A stretch of DNA of 64,000 nt from Diabrotica undecimpunctata (lineage: Eukaryota > Arthropoda > Insecta > Coleoptera > Chrysomelidae), in the NCBI RefSeq assembly GCF_040954645.1, contig NC_092812.1, forward strand, positions 3,410,001 through 3,474,000, read 5' to 3'. Below, one piece after another: positions 18,751-29,907 of this stretch. The notes under the pieces were generated by a model. It searched no databases and was not told the origin of the DNA. It saw only the letters and a list, made by a program, of their open reading frames with translations. Made by a program: the position numbers and the translations under genes. Every line of letters begins with the position of its first letter. Position 1 is the first letter of the stretch.

Positions 18751-21700
18751 AAAATCCCCCCTTCTAATATTCTTCGCATTCAATTTAATCCAGTGGAATT
18801 GTGATGGGTTTTACCCCCATCTAGAAAATCTCCAACTGCTTGTTGCTGATACTTCACCCGATTTCATTTGTTTACAAGAAACCAATTTCTCTAAAATCCA
18901 TAATCCATACCTTAAAAATTACGTTGACTACCACTTTATACGAACATCACACGCACGAGCTAATGGTGGGAGCTCCATATTTATTTCTACAGATATATTC
19001 CACCAAGAATTTCACTTAAAAACAACTCTAGAAGCCGTTGCCTTTACTGCTTGGTGTCCAAATAAAAACGTAATTTGCAACGTATATATTCCTCCCTATT
19101 ATACCCTAACAGCTCTCGAAATTACAAATCTAACTAACCAACTTCCTGAACCATTTATCTTAGTTGGAGATTTTAATGCACATAGCACTATGTGGGGCTC
19201 CACTAATACTTTCGGTAGAGGCAAAATAATTGAAAATATCATAATCAATTCCAACCTTAATTTTCTAAACACTGGAAGCAGCACATACTTTCATATTCAA
19301 ACAGGTACTCTCTCTTCCATTGATTTAAGCATATGTAATCCAGAATTATCTACACATCTTACATGGAAAACACTGGAAAGTCTCTACGGCAGTAACCATT
19401 TTCCCATTTTAATTTCTAACAATGATAACTCACAAAGACAAAGCCAAATTAAGTGGAAAATTGCTCACACTGACTGGGATCTATTTAACTTAATTGTCAA
19501 GGAACAAACAAATGAAATCTCCTTTACGAATATTCTGCTGATGAAGATCTTAACATGTTGATTAATTGTATTATACCTTCTGCTGAAAAATGCATCGGTA
19601 AATACTACTTTGATCCCTCCAAAAAATATGTTCCATGGTGGAATGAATCATGTAAACTAGCTGTAAAAGATTGTAAAAAGCATTAAACCAATATCGTAAA
19701 ACTAGAAACCAAGCGGATCTAATAAATCTTAGAAAACTAAGAGCTAAATCAGATAAAAGGTAGATATACAACATACAAAATTCCAGCCATTATAGAAAAT
19801 AACAATGTCATAACTGATGACCAGCAGATTGTAAACACACGTGCCAAATACTATTTAAATAAATCTAAAGTTGATAACAACTGTACTGGGCCAACAAACA
19901 TAAAAAATAAAGGTGTTGTACGTAAGAATCCAAATTCCAATGATCATCCTGTCAATCTCCCACTAACAATCGACGAATTAGTCGAAGCTGTTAACTCCCT
20001 AAAGATCAGTGCTGCAGGGCCGGATGGCATTCCATCGATATTCCTAAAAAATCTACATGAAGATACCCTAATAAAGTTACTAGAATTCTACAACAACATA
20101 TGGCTAGGTAACCAATTTCCAACACTTTGGCGATAAGCTATAACAATTCCACTCAAGAAAAATGATACTTCTGCCAATACAACTATGTCATATAGACCCA
20201 TCTCATTAACGTGCACACTTTTCAAACTCCTGGAAAAAATTGTCAACAAACGCTTACTTTGGTATCTTGAAAAACATAATATTATCAATACCGCTCAATC
20301 AGGATTTCGTCCAAATCGTTGCACGATGGATAATCTTATCACTCTTCAATCCGATATCATAGAAGCATTCTCTAATAGAAACGACCTTATAACTGTCTCA
20401 CTCGATATAGAAAGTGCTTTTGATACAGCATCAAGGCCGGCAATTCTAAAAAAACTTAAAGAGTCTAATTTATCTGGAAACATATATCTATTTGTTGAGA
20501 ATTTTTTAACTAACAGAAGTTTCAAAGTTTCTGCAAATGGTAAAATGTCTCCCTCATATATCCTGGAGACAGGAGTACCTCAAGGATCAGTCTTTAGCAC
20601 AACCTTATTTTTACTGCTTCTTAACTACCTTAGTTCCTTAGTACAACCCCCTGTCAAACATAATATCTATGCCGATGATCTAGTTATTTACTGCTCGGGT
20701 AAAGTAACAAGCTTCACTAGCACTCTTTTGCAAAATACTATTGATAACATTTCTCACTGGTCTAACAACATTGGTTTTAGCTTCTCGCCTACAAAGTCTA
20801 AAGTGATTAACTTTAGCAAAAAATATAAACAAACTCTTCCACTCATAAAATTAAAAGAGCATCCACTACAAGTAGTTGAAAATCACAAATTTTTAGGGGT
20901 AATTTTCGACAAAAAATTAACATGGAAGAGACATATAGAAAAAACTAAAGCCAGTGCCTCAAAAAATATAAATCTCTTAAAATCACTAGCCAATCGACAA
21001 TGGGGAGCCGAAAAAGAAGACCTATTAAGTTTATACAGAGCCCTAATAAGATCTAAGTTAGACTATGGATCGATATTATATATGTCTGTCCCTAAAACTT
21101 ATTTAAAATCACTAGATACAATTCAAAACACTTCATTAAGAATATGCCTTGGGGCCTTCAGATCTAGCCCTACAGAAAGCCTATATGTCGAATCGTGTGA
21201 ACCCCCTCTTAATATTAGAAGACAATGTCTACTAAACTCCTATTTTGCTAAGGTCTCTGCAAACCCAAATAATATATCATTCCAACTTATTAAAAATTTT
21301 CAATTAACAGGAGCACACAGTAGAGCTACTGCCAATTCATCACTACAGTTTCTATTCCCACTCTTAGAAAATTTTGACCTAAATCTTACCACCCCCATTA
21401 ATCAGCCCAATACTCCACCTTGGCTAAAAATATTACCTGACTTTAACGTAAATTTGTGCAGATATAAGAAAATGGAAACCTCCACGATACTCATGAAACA
21501 AACTTTTAATGACATAATTAATAGAGGCAAGTTTGATAACATAATATTCACAAATGCATCTAAAGACGAAGAAAGTGTCGGATGTGCTGTTACTTCCACA
21601 AATAACAGACTAGCAATGTATAGACTACCCAAGATTACCAGTATATTCACAGCAGAACTCTACGCTATACTTAAAGCTCTAGAGGTTCCAATGCAGGGTA

Positions 21701-22338
21701 CCAAAAACTTAGCAATCTGTACAGATTCATTATCATCCATAAATTCCATTAGAAAAATCTACACATCAAATCCGTTAGTTAATGAGATCCACGAAATATG
21801 TACAGCACTTGCTAAATCCAACACTTCGGTTTCGATGATATGGAATCCTTCACATGTTGGTATTAAAGGAAATGAGAATGCTGACCACGCAGCAAATGAA
21901 GCACCTCGCTCTGACCTTACAGATGAAAAATGCCAATTGTTTCAAGATATAATAATTGAAATTAAAAAGTTATCTACCTCAATGTGGCAAAATCAATGGA
22001 ACAGGTGCACTACCCAACTAAAGTCCATCCAACCAAACATTTTAGGACCTAGAATTTTTTCTACGGAAAGAAAATCGAAGACCATCATTAGAAGGCTTAG
22101 AATTGGGCACACCCGGCTAACCCACGGATATCTGATGGTTCCAGAAGAACCTCCAAACTGCCAATATTGCAACTCCCGTCTAAGTGTACACCATATACTT
22201 GTGGAATGTAACCAGTACGCAGCAGCACGGATCAAACATGGTATCCACGGAAGTTTATGTGATATCTTAAATTCCAAAAACAATATGTCTAATGTGATAG
22301 AGTTCCTTAAAAACTGTAAATTATATCACCTGTTGTAA
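18710..22338 (+). pseudogene. LINE ORF2: endonuclease, RT, RNase H, mildly broken
   Basis: The ATG at 18710 lies 41 nt before the ORF1 stop. The endonuclease (18710-19561) has IQWNCDGFYPH, FICLQETNF, VGDFNAHSTMWGS and YGSNHFPIL. A frameshift near 19550, an apparent small deletion near 19745 and a stop near 20134 precede the long open part (20185-22338, 717 aa). RT motifs there are SYRPISLTCT, SLDIESAFDTA, GVPQGSVFST and IYADDLVIY. RNase H reads FTNASKDEESVG, where Asn replaces the first catalytic Asp, then ELYAILKAL, ICTDSLSSI and WNPSHVGIKGNENADHAA. The tail has the CQYCNSRLSVHHILVEC finger. The breaks make it non-functional. Confidence 0.88.
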
Positions 22339-22463
22339 TTGTATCACCTATCTATATTTTAATTTTGTATTCATCTGCTAGTTTTTTATTTTATTTTTTT
22401 TTAGATATCAATGTAACTTAATTTATTGTTTTCTGTAATACAGTTCCTCGTGTCAATGGCCAC

Positions 22464-22488
22464 ATTTTTATCACTTTGTGATAAAAAT
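22464..22488. repeat. Perfect hairpin in the LINE 3' UTR
   Basis: ATTTTTATCAC, loop TTT, then GTGATAAAAAT: an 11-bp perfect stem near the 3' end of the element. Such 3' stem-loops can serve as the RT recognition site in some LINEs. That role is inference here. Confidence 0.6.
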
Positions 22489-22629
22489 ATTTTCTGACTA
22501 ATAAAACATTAATGTCACATTGTTTCAATTGTAAATAGGTAAAAATACTATTAGACATAATAATATATCACTAGAAAACGTTTACAAAATGTTATAAAAA
22601 TGAGATCAAAAATTTTTTACCTATTAAAA

Positions 22630-24853
22630 TCAGTCCTTACAAGTAAATGGCACTTTATCAGTCTTATTAAGGTAATTATTAAGTTGTCTTTCTATTAAAT
22701 CTAATACTAATTTATCAATTAACGTATTTTTTCGGTTAAGTTCAACGCCTTTTGAGGAAGTGCGAAATGTGAGAATCATACAACTTGAATTTTTTAAATA
22801 TCTGTCAGTCATAAATTGCAGATATATAAAATCTTCATTAAAATTATTTTTATATAGTAACCCAAATGAATTTCGTTTAAATCGAACATGTTTCATATTT
22901 TTTAAGTAACCTCTTGGTTTACTTTTTTGTATACGCCTCTCACTTATCAAATTTGGAACATTAACAAAGTTTTGTGGTGACATAGATTTGACTATCACTT
23001 TGGAGTTATTTATCGAAGCAAGTGCCTCTTCGAAATAGGTAAAGTCATACAGCTTACCCTTATTCGTCATTGCAAGTTCTACCTGATGGTAAACTTGATC
23101 AGCGCTCATAAACGTATGACCAGGTTCAAAATAAAATAAGGAAATTTCTTCTGTAGATGTTAAGTCACTGTTTACCATATGAACTAATAAAGAATAAAGT
23201 AGCAATTCTTATTTTGCGCTGTGCAATTATCTAACCATATATCAATGTTCTGGATATCGCGATTTTGCATTAAACATATATAGAAGGCGCTCATTAAATC
23301 TTCTTGTTTCCGTCCAGCTATGCCATCATGCCACAAAACGGTTAACGATTTTTGGTTAGATGTTATTGTTCCCAGGGGAGCAAAAGTTTACCAGCAGTTA
23401 AATGTGGGCAAAAGATTATACTTTTAAAGGTTTCTAATCTTGGTAGCATTATGATCTTTTTTAAATCTGAAGATATATAAATTACATTGTCACGTTGAGC
23501 CAGATTTTTATGCTTAATCTACAACTCCCTGGCTTGTGTATACTTAAGGCGATGTTTTCGAATGTCGACATAAGGATTGCAATCTACTACAGTATTACAA
23601 TAATGTGATGTTTGCTGTTTATGTAAATTAAAAGACTCACACATTTCGCACTCCTCATTACCAAGTCGAGTGAATGAAATATTCAAAGTTTTAAGTTGTT
23701 TGCGATAAACCTCATAGGACATATTTTCTTCTGGATATTTTGAACAGAAATCTTTGTACATAAAAGTTATATTAATATCGCTCGGTAAATATCGTCTCAA
23801 TGGCGTGTGTTCCCGTCTGTAGTGCGGCTCTGCAGGATTGAATGATTGTATGTGGTTATTAATTAACTGGCGATTTATACGAGTCGTTGGTGTTTTCCAC
23901 GCATGTCTGAATGAATGGGATTTGTAGCATCAAGTGACCTCAATATCGCGTCGTTATTTTTTTATAACCCAAGTTAGTCAAAAAAAATATTTTGCACACC
24001 TCAATAACAGATCCATCTCTTTTCTTCTTAAACGCAAAACATCTTTTCGGCTTTCTTTTTGGTTCACTTGTGTATTTTCTTTTCGGAACTGCTACAACTA
24101 CTTGAGACATAACAAAAACTCTTCGCTGTTTAAATGACAAACTCCAAAAATCAGAGTTCCCCTGTGCTCTATCTTGCTCACTAAAAAACGTGTTACATTT
24201 CTTCAAACATTTTTTAGCACAAGCTGGTTTTACGGCATATTATAATTGCTTTTTAGCTCTCTTCTCTTTAATCCGTTTACCTAGGTCTGTGTCATACTTC
24301 TTTCGTTTCTGTGGTTGGACATTAAGTTCACTTCTCCCCGTACCAGTGCTTTTCGTTTCCATAGTGTTAGTATTTTTTTTTTATTGGTCCAACCTACAGT
24401 GTATTTTCTTGGCTCTTTTTTTCCCATTTTCAATGCATCTTAGTTCTCGAAAATCTGTCGTAACACGTCTTTTTATGTTTATTTGACGACAGTGAATTAC
24501 AGAATGTATGAGATGGTGAAGATTAGGTGAGTGTATCTGTAGAAGTAGAAGGCTCGGTTAAATTTGTAGGAAACGTTCGTAATTGACTTTTGTTGGCAAT
24601 TTTTGGTGCGAGAAACGTTTTCTGGCAAATTTAAATCGTCTGAATCTTCGCTTGAATTCGGAATATAATCTTCGTCAAGAACTGAGTCGTTTGAATTAAA
24701 ATCTAATATATTAGGGCATAATGATGTATTATTATTATGTATGATGTTTTGTATTATTATTATCAGGGTGAAAAGAATTATGTTGGATAGAATCAGGTAC
24801 ATTATCTGAAGGAAAATCATCTGCTGGCATTTTTTCATAACAAAACATGTCAT
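22630..24853 (-). pseudogene. Transposase-like gene of an unassigned DDE-type family, broken
   Basis: Read on the minus strand the pieces run in order. First an acidic N-terminus (DSVLDEDYIPNSSEDSDD, about 24650-24720), then a Cys block before SEQDRAQGNSDFWSLSFKQRR (24206-24110). Next comes YRKQLKTLNISFTRLGNEECEMCESFNLHKQ (23730-23600, quoted in part), then WLDNCTAQNKNCYFILY near 23230. Last is FEPGHTFMSADQVYHQVE (about 23130) with a 190-aa basic tail to 22630. The two Asp-containing motifs suggest an RNase H-fold DDE transposase. A second diverged copy lies at 46.7-47.6 kb. Stops and frameshifts make it inactive. A Sola-like affiliation is possible but unverified. Terminal repeats were not found. 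Confidence 0.6.
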
Positions 24854-24859
24854 TGTTTT

Positions 24860-25380
24860 CTAATGATATGCTGGGAAAGGCTTTGTTTAGCATAGTAATT
24901 TCATTTATCAAATTTCGGGAATGGTAAGATGTTAAACTATTTTGAGTCTAAATAAATTTGTTGAAGACTGCCTACGTCATGGAATATGGTCGAGCATACA
25001 AATTGTTTACAAATTCTGTTTCTGGTTCGCCAGTTTGCATCTTAAAGTAATCCGAACTTGGTATTTTTGACGTTACCATATCCAATATGAGTTGAGATCG
25101 TCGGAAAATTTAAGAACTGCAAATACAACGAAAAATTACATTTACCAGGAATAATAATATTATTATTGGAAAAGGATTAAAAAACAAGTAAATATTTCTT
25201 AAACAACACAAACTGTCATACACACAAACACACTATCATGGAAACATACAAAATATACAATCTTTCATCTTGTACATGTATGTACAAGTCGCAATTCAAA
25301 CTCCATTAACTTTTAAAGCGTATTTGTTAAAAATTTTAGTAATAATAACAAGGGGGGGGGGGGAAAAATTTTCTTAGTCA
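24860..25380. other. AT-rich DNA without a gene; G12 run at 25352-25363
   Basis: I see no coding frame. The notable item is an uninterrupted run of 12 G just before a change to more GC-rich sequence. It may mark an element boundary or a short simple repeat. Confidence 0.5.
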
Positions 25381-25451
25381 TATTGATGATTTGGCGTCAA
25401 ATATCCTGTTCACCAAAAGCGCGTGCTGTGCTTTCTCCGACCAACTATAGA

Positions 25452-25474
25452 ACACACACACACACACACACACA
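25452..25474. repeat. (AC)n microsatellite
   Basis: About 11 uninterrupted AC units. Confidence 0.95.
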
Positions 25475-26230
25475 TGAGTTCATCTCAACCCCTAGGAACA
25501 TGAGTGTACCACTGCTAGTCAGTGGGACCCCCATGTCCGAAGATCAGACCAGTCACGTTCCAAAAGAGCTAATCGTTTTGGCTCGGTACCTATCTGACCC
25601 CCAGGTTTTTCCTCCATCCCTCCTCTACGTCTGACATACGCAGAGGAGGCTATGAACTATTACGGCGGGCGATTTTGGGAAAAGAAAACACCCTCCGTTT
25701 TACTTGACTTGTGGTTAGGCCACCTGACTGTAGGGGTAGCTTAGTGTAGCTTTTCTCCCTATTTACTTTACTGAGTTCAATTTTTGCATGACTGGGCTCT
25801 GTGTCCCGGAAAAAAATGTGTGTCCGATCAGGTAGTCGGCAGCAGGCTGATGGCCCCCTGTTCGGAAGTTGTGTCCTCGATCAAACAGTCGCCAATTTGG
25901 CAAAAACTAGTTTTGGTCTCCTTGCCGGCTTAGTGATCGATGGGTCTGGCCATCAAGCCCGTGTTTGTCGCACACGGCCTCAATGCTCAGGTTACGCGAT
26001 TGCCTAGGGCAATTTGGTCCTGAAGGGTTTTTGCCTGAAGGGCATGCCTGAGGGGCCTTAGCCTGATGGGCTTTAATGACGTGTGGATCTGTGTCCAGCT
26101 ATTTTTATATCTTTAAAGTTACCAGTTTGTTTGTTAGTGGGGATTTTGGGTAAAAATAATAGGGGTGGGGTTTAAGGGTGGAGGGATGTGCATTCCCAAG
26201 TGTATAATGCTCACACACATCCCGTGTATA
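25475..26230. other. GC-richer noncoding block, possibly LINE UTR
   Basis: No gene is supported. Composition is clearly more GC-rich than the flanks. It contains four close variants of 'cctga(a/g/t)gggc' between about 26020 and 26070. Its position next to a jockey-like RT fragment suggests an untranslated region or another element, but I do not recognise it. Confidence 0.4.
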
Positions 26231-26940
26231 TGTTTTTTGGGTTTTTTGTTTTTTTTTTGTTTTAACTGGTTAGTGAAAATGAAATAAAAAACTAAAATAA
26301 GACAAATCATAATATGAATCGGGTGGTGGTTGGGAGTTAAGGATATTTTTTTGGTGAGCGTACGCTCATTTTTTTTGGTTTTTTGATTTTTTTGGATTTT
26401 GTGTTTTTTGGGCCAAAACTGTTAAGCTATCGGGGATTTCTATGCGAGTATCTTTTCTTTACGTTCAATCGGGGTTGCTCCCGTATCCTGCCAGCTGTTG
26501 TTTAGGCCGTCTATGTACCGTCCTTAGATTTGGATCGTAGTTAGTCAGCTCTCTTAGCAAACGGTTCGGATGGTTTCTGAGGTTTTCAAAGAGCTCATAT
26601 GCATGTTCGTCCATCATGCTCAGGACTCTCTTTTGCTGAGAATCTCTATATACGTACTTTAAAGGTACGTACGTAGGGACTTTAAGAGTCTCCCTGATCA
26701 TGAAGTTCTGTACAATTTGGATTTTCTTCCTGTTTGTTTTACATGCATGTCCCCACGCTGCAGAGGCGTATGTGAGGGATGGCAGAATGATGGCGTTTGC
26801 CATTCTTATTTTTGTTTTAAACCTCAGTTTACTTCTCCTTCCAATTAGCGAGGAGAGCTGACTGTTGAGGATCTTTGCCTTATGTACCGTTTGGTTTATG
26901 TGATCGGTAAAGGTGAGACGTCTATCTAATGTTACTTCGA
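26231..26940 (-). pseudogene. Jockey-like LINE fragment: C-terminus of ORF2 and 3' UTR
   Basis: On the minus strand the frame reads EVTLDRRLTFTDHINQTV, then FKTKIRMANAIILPSLTYASAAWGHA and continues to the stop at 26465. This is the typical end of a jockey-clade reverse transcriptase, with no RNase H. The lower-coordinate side (about 26235-26420) is T-rich on the plus strand, consistent with an A-rich 3' UTR. It is 5'-truncated at about 26940, where the reading ends abruptly. Confidence 0.78.
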
Positions 26941-27060
26941 ACTATAGAACAATACTCAGAGTAGAGTATATACCCCCTAGTAAGGTAAGTGCCGAAGAAA
27001 AAGTGGGGAGAGAGTTTCTAGCGCCAAATAAGTTCGGAATCGGGAACTAAAATATTTAGC

Positions 27061-27185
27061 GGCAAATTCAAAATGTAGGTTCTGAATTTAAGGCGGAAAT
27101 TCAAAATGTAGGTTCCGAATTTAAGGCGGAAATTCAAAATGTAGGTTCTGAATTTAAGGCGGAAATTCAAAATGTTCCGAATTTT
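27061..27185. repeat. 33-bp tandem repeat, about 3.7 copies
   Basis: The unit 'aaattcaaaatgtaggtt' plus 'ctgaatttaaggcgg' recurs with one- or two-base changes. The minus-strand frame over it is an artefact encoding an 11-residue repeat (NFRLKFRTYIL-type). Confidence 0.88.
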
Positions 27186-27542
27186 ATATGGAAAATAAAT
27201 ATAGTTATAAAATAATAAATAAAAACTTATTCTATGCCAAAATATATTCTGCGTCCAAAAATGTAGTTCACACTTATGCAATTTTATATACCAAAAATGT
27301 ATAACATATCAGATAGAGACATATGTTTTGGTACAGGATAAGTTTTTATTTATTATTTTATGACTATATCTGTTTTCCATTACATTAAAACATCAACATA
27401 AAAAACAGATATTCTTAAAAATTTATTTATTTCTGTAATTTATAAAATTTGAGGAATCACAGAGTTATAATATATTATATAGATTTATGTCATCTTCTGG
27501 GCATTAGGCGCTTTAGTCCTGCTATGCTACTTATATGTGTAT

Positions 27543-27545
<3 letters not shown>
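27186..27545. other. AT-rich DNA without a gene
   Basis: I see no coding or structured element. 'ttataaaataataaataaaaacttatt' near 27199 and 'taagtttttatttattattttatgact' near 27339 are approximate inverse copies and may be inverted ends of a small element. Confidence 0.35.

Positions 27546-27612
<67 letters not shown>
27546..27612. repeat. (TA)n microsatellite, about 67 bp
   Basis: Uninterrupted TA dinucleotides. The minus-strand IYIYIY frame across it is an artefact. Confidence 0.95.
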
Positions 27613-27615
<3 letters not shown>

Positions 27616-28520
27616 TGACAGAGGAAGTAAACTTCTTGGCCTTAACCTATTCTTTGATTCTACAACAAAATTAATACTTGTTGGGGGTCGTTTACACCAT
27701 TCATCATTTGAATTTAACAAAAAACATCCCATAGTGCTACCTCCAAAATATCACCTCACGAAACTCATTACTCGCCACAAACACTTGAAACTTTTACACA
27801 TTGGTCCTCAAGCACTTCTTGCTTCCGTACGAGAAAATTACTGGCCAATTTCAGTTCAGCCAATTTAGATTTAACAATAAACTTTTGCTTTGCCAGTAAG
27901 GCTTTAGAAGTTGTCAGTGACCTCACGACAGAGTGCTTCTTGGCGGCATTACGTCGATTCATGGCCAGAAGCGGCAATTTTTTGACAAAAACTCTCATGA
28001 CATTACGACAGACCTGTCAATGAACGGTATTTAATAGCACTTTATTACTCCACACTCTCCCCACATCGGTGGGTTATAAGAGTCGAATATTAAATCAGTT
28101 AAGCACCACATGAAACGTGTAGTAGGAAATGCAATTTTAACATATTAAGAATTTTCTACGGTTATATATCAAATAGAGGCTTACCTCAGCTCCAAACCAC
28201 TCTATCCTCTTTCTAATGACCAAAATGACTCTAATCCTCTGACCCCTGCACACTTGTTAGTCCGATCGTCATTGACAAGTATACCACAATACGACTTAAT
28301 CGACAATAATGAAAATCGTCTTTCAAGATTTCAAAGGGTGCAACAATTATTACAACTTTTGGACAAGATGGTCAAAAGAATACGTATCCCATTTTCAGCA
28401 GCGGGTCAAGTGGAAGGAGAATTGCCAACAGTTGATCAAGCCTAGACGCATGGTTCTGGTTAAAGATGATAGACTTTCTCCCTTAAAGAGGAAGAATTTC
28501 GAAAACTTATACCGGAAGTG
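27613..28520 (+). pseudogene. BEL/Pao LTR retrotransposon pol, integrase-region remnant
   Basis: On the plus strand LILVGGRLHHSSFEFNKKHP and LPPKYHLTKLITRHKHLKLLH precede GPQALLASVRENYWPI. This is the zinc-binding N-terminal region of BEL/Pao integrase. Further on NPLTPAHLLVRSSL and NRLSRFQRVQQLLQ, then after a frameshift FWTRWSKEYVSHFQQRVKWK and MVLVKDDRLSPLKRK, match the integrase C-terminal region. The integrase core between them is deleted. It runs 5' to 3' into a probable LTR at 28525. Confidence 0.8.
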
Positions 28521-28524
28521 ACAA

Positions 28525-28974
28525 TGTTGAGCGGTCGGTTACGGTAAAAACAAACACTAGTGAAATTAAACAACCGGTTTTGAAAATTAGTGTTCTACCA
28601 AATCAAGATCAATGAATTCTTTAAGACTATTTATAAGTACTATGATTTTAGACATTTCCTTTAAAAAACACTTTTTTATTTAATATCGAAACCCGGTCTT
28701 TGCAGTTTCAAGGTGGAGAAGTATATGTTAAGTATGGACCTGCTCGCGCACGTCGAATTTAAACAGTATTGTGCTACTGCGTCCTAATCCACCGCGATCG
28801 AACCGAACGTGCTCCTCGACAGAGAGATGCTGACGCCAAGATTAACGACACGACTACACACACATCTGCTTAGATGAAGATGAATTTAAATTACATATAA
28901 GTTATTACTATAGTTTGTTGTTTATAGTTTTTGTTAAATAAAAATACATGAAATTCTCAAGGTCCCTCACTACA
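28525..28974 (+). repeat. Probable 3' LTR of the BEL/Pao element
   Basis: Immediately after the pol stop the sequence starts TGTTGAGCGGTCGG-like (TG at 28525) and a candidate end CACTACA lies at 28974, giving a 450-bp TG...CA unit. It contains a late AATAAAAATA. Only one copy is in the window, so the LTR cannot be confirmed by comparison. Confidence 0.5.
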
Positions 28975-29120
28975 AGCTGTTTCAATAACTATTTTCATTA
29001 TTTTTTTCCTAGTACGCAGATATCGTCATATGGCATTAAATAGGTTTGGTGGTAGGTTGAGGTGCCTTTTCAGTACTTATACAATTAAACTCGTAACGAA
29101 GTATATTTTAATTAACTATA

Positions 29121-29546
29121 CAGGGTGGTCCTTAAGTAATTGTACAAAAAGAAACCGTAGATTCTGCACTTTAAAATATTCCGATTTAAGTCAACTTGCT
29201 TTAGTAAAATGTTGATATTAAGAAAGATACAGGGTGTTAAAGTGGAAATTTAAAATTTTATTTTTTGCTATAACTTTCACGTTTGTAAATATTTATGGAC
29301 AAAAATTTACAATTGGATGCTTTTGAGTAAAAGCAATTAAAATTTGATGCATAATTTTATGTAGCTGATAGAGGGCGCCACATATGCCACATATGTGGCA
29401 TAAATTTGCGCTTAATTTTTTTTCCCTTTAAGTTAGCCCTATTTTTATTAAAAAATATTAAAGGCACATTATTTTTACAAAGAAAAAGTATACCTGTTAA
29501 TAACTACAAAATTCAACCGTTTTCGAGATAATCGCATTTTATAAGT
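29121..29546 (+). repeat. Left terminal inverted repeat of the DD41D mariner
   Basis: Pairs with 34982-35398. It includes an 18-bp perfect palindrome, ATGCCACATATGTGGCAT, at 29384-29401, which is degraded in the right copy. Confidence 0.85.
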
Positions 29547-29907
29547 CAGCTGCATAATAATTCTTAGTTGTGATAATTTTGCGGTAAAGCACTGAATACC
29601 TGTGAATAAGCATAATTATTAGTTTGTTCTTATTAAAACAACTCAAATATGATAATGTAATATCCCGAAATGCTTTGTTATGGTTGCTAAATGCCTTATT
29701 GTAGAGAAGCTTCTATCTTCTTCTTTGAGTGCCGTGTTTGTATTCAGAAGTTGACCGTCATCATGTTTACAATTTCCTTTATAAATCGCATTTATAAGTA
29801 TCTATGCTGGCGTTGTATTACTTTTTCTTTTTTTTAAATCTTGAGGCGAGAGTCACGGAAGAAGTGCTACGAGACGGCGTCACGAGCGCTACGTGACGCC
29901 GTTAGTT
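29547..29907 (+). other. Mariner subterminal DNA with a second RTE 3' fragment and a GC-rich hairpin
   Basis: On the minus strand about 29710-29765 reads like the 3' end of an RTE ORF (a 'gaagaagata' tail after 'ggcactcaaa'), so a short RTE-derived piece is probable. At 29874-29902 ACGGCGTCACG and CGTGACGCCGT form an 11-bp perfect stem around a 7-nt loop. No gene is seen. Confidence 0.5.

Larger units (their letters stand above)
17040..22510 (+). mobile_element. Nearly full-length I-like LINE, same family as the host LINE, inactive
   Basis: The element is about 5.4 kb with a 5' UTR (about 17040-17382), ORF1, ORF2 and 3' UTR in order, directly behind the tail of the host LINE. ORF1 and ORF2 overlap by 41 nt. 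Frameshifts and stops are few compared with the host LINE, so it is younger. No internal insertions are seen. The 5' end may start near 'ccactacgaggtgccgaacg' (about 17077). No target duplication was identified. Confidence 0.85.

Noticed and set aside
24190..24486. 98-aa plus-strand hydrophobic frame
   Set aside because: Antisense to the basic region of the minus-strand transposase-like gene.
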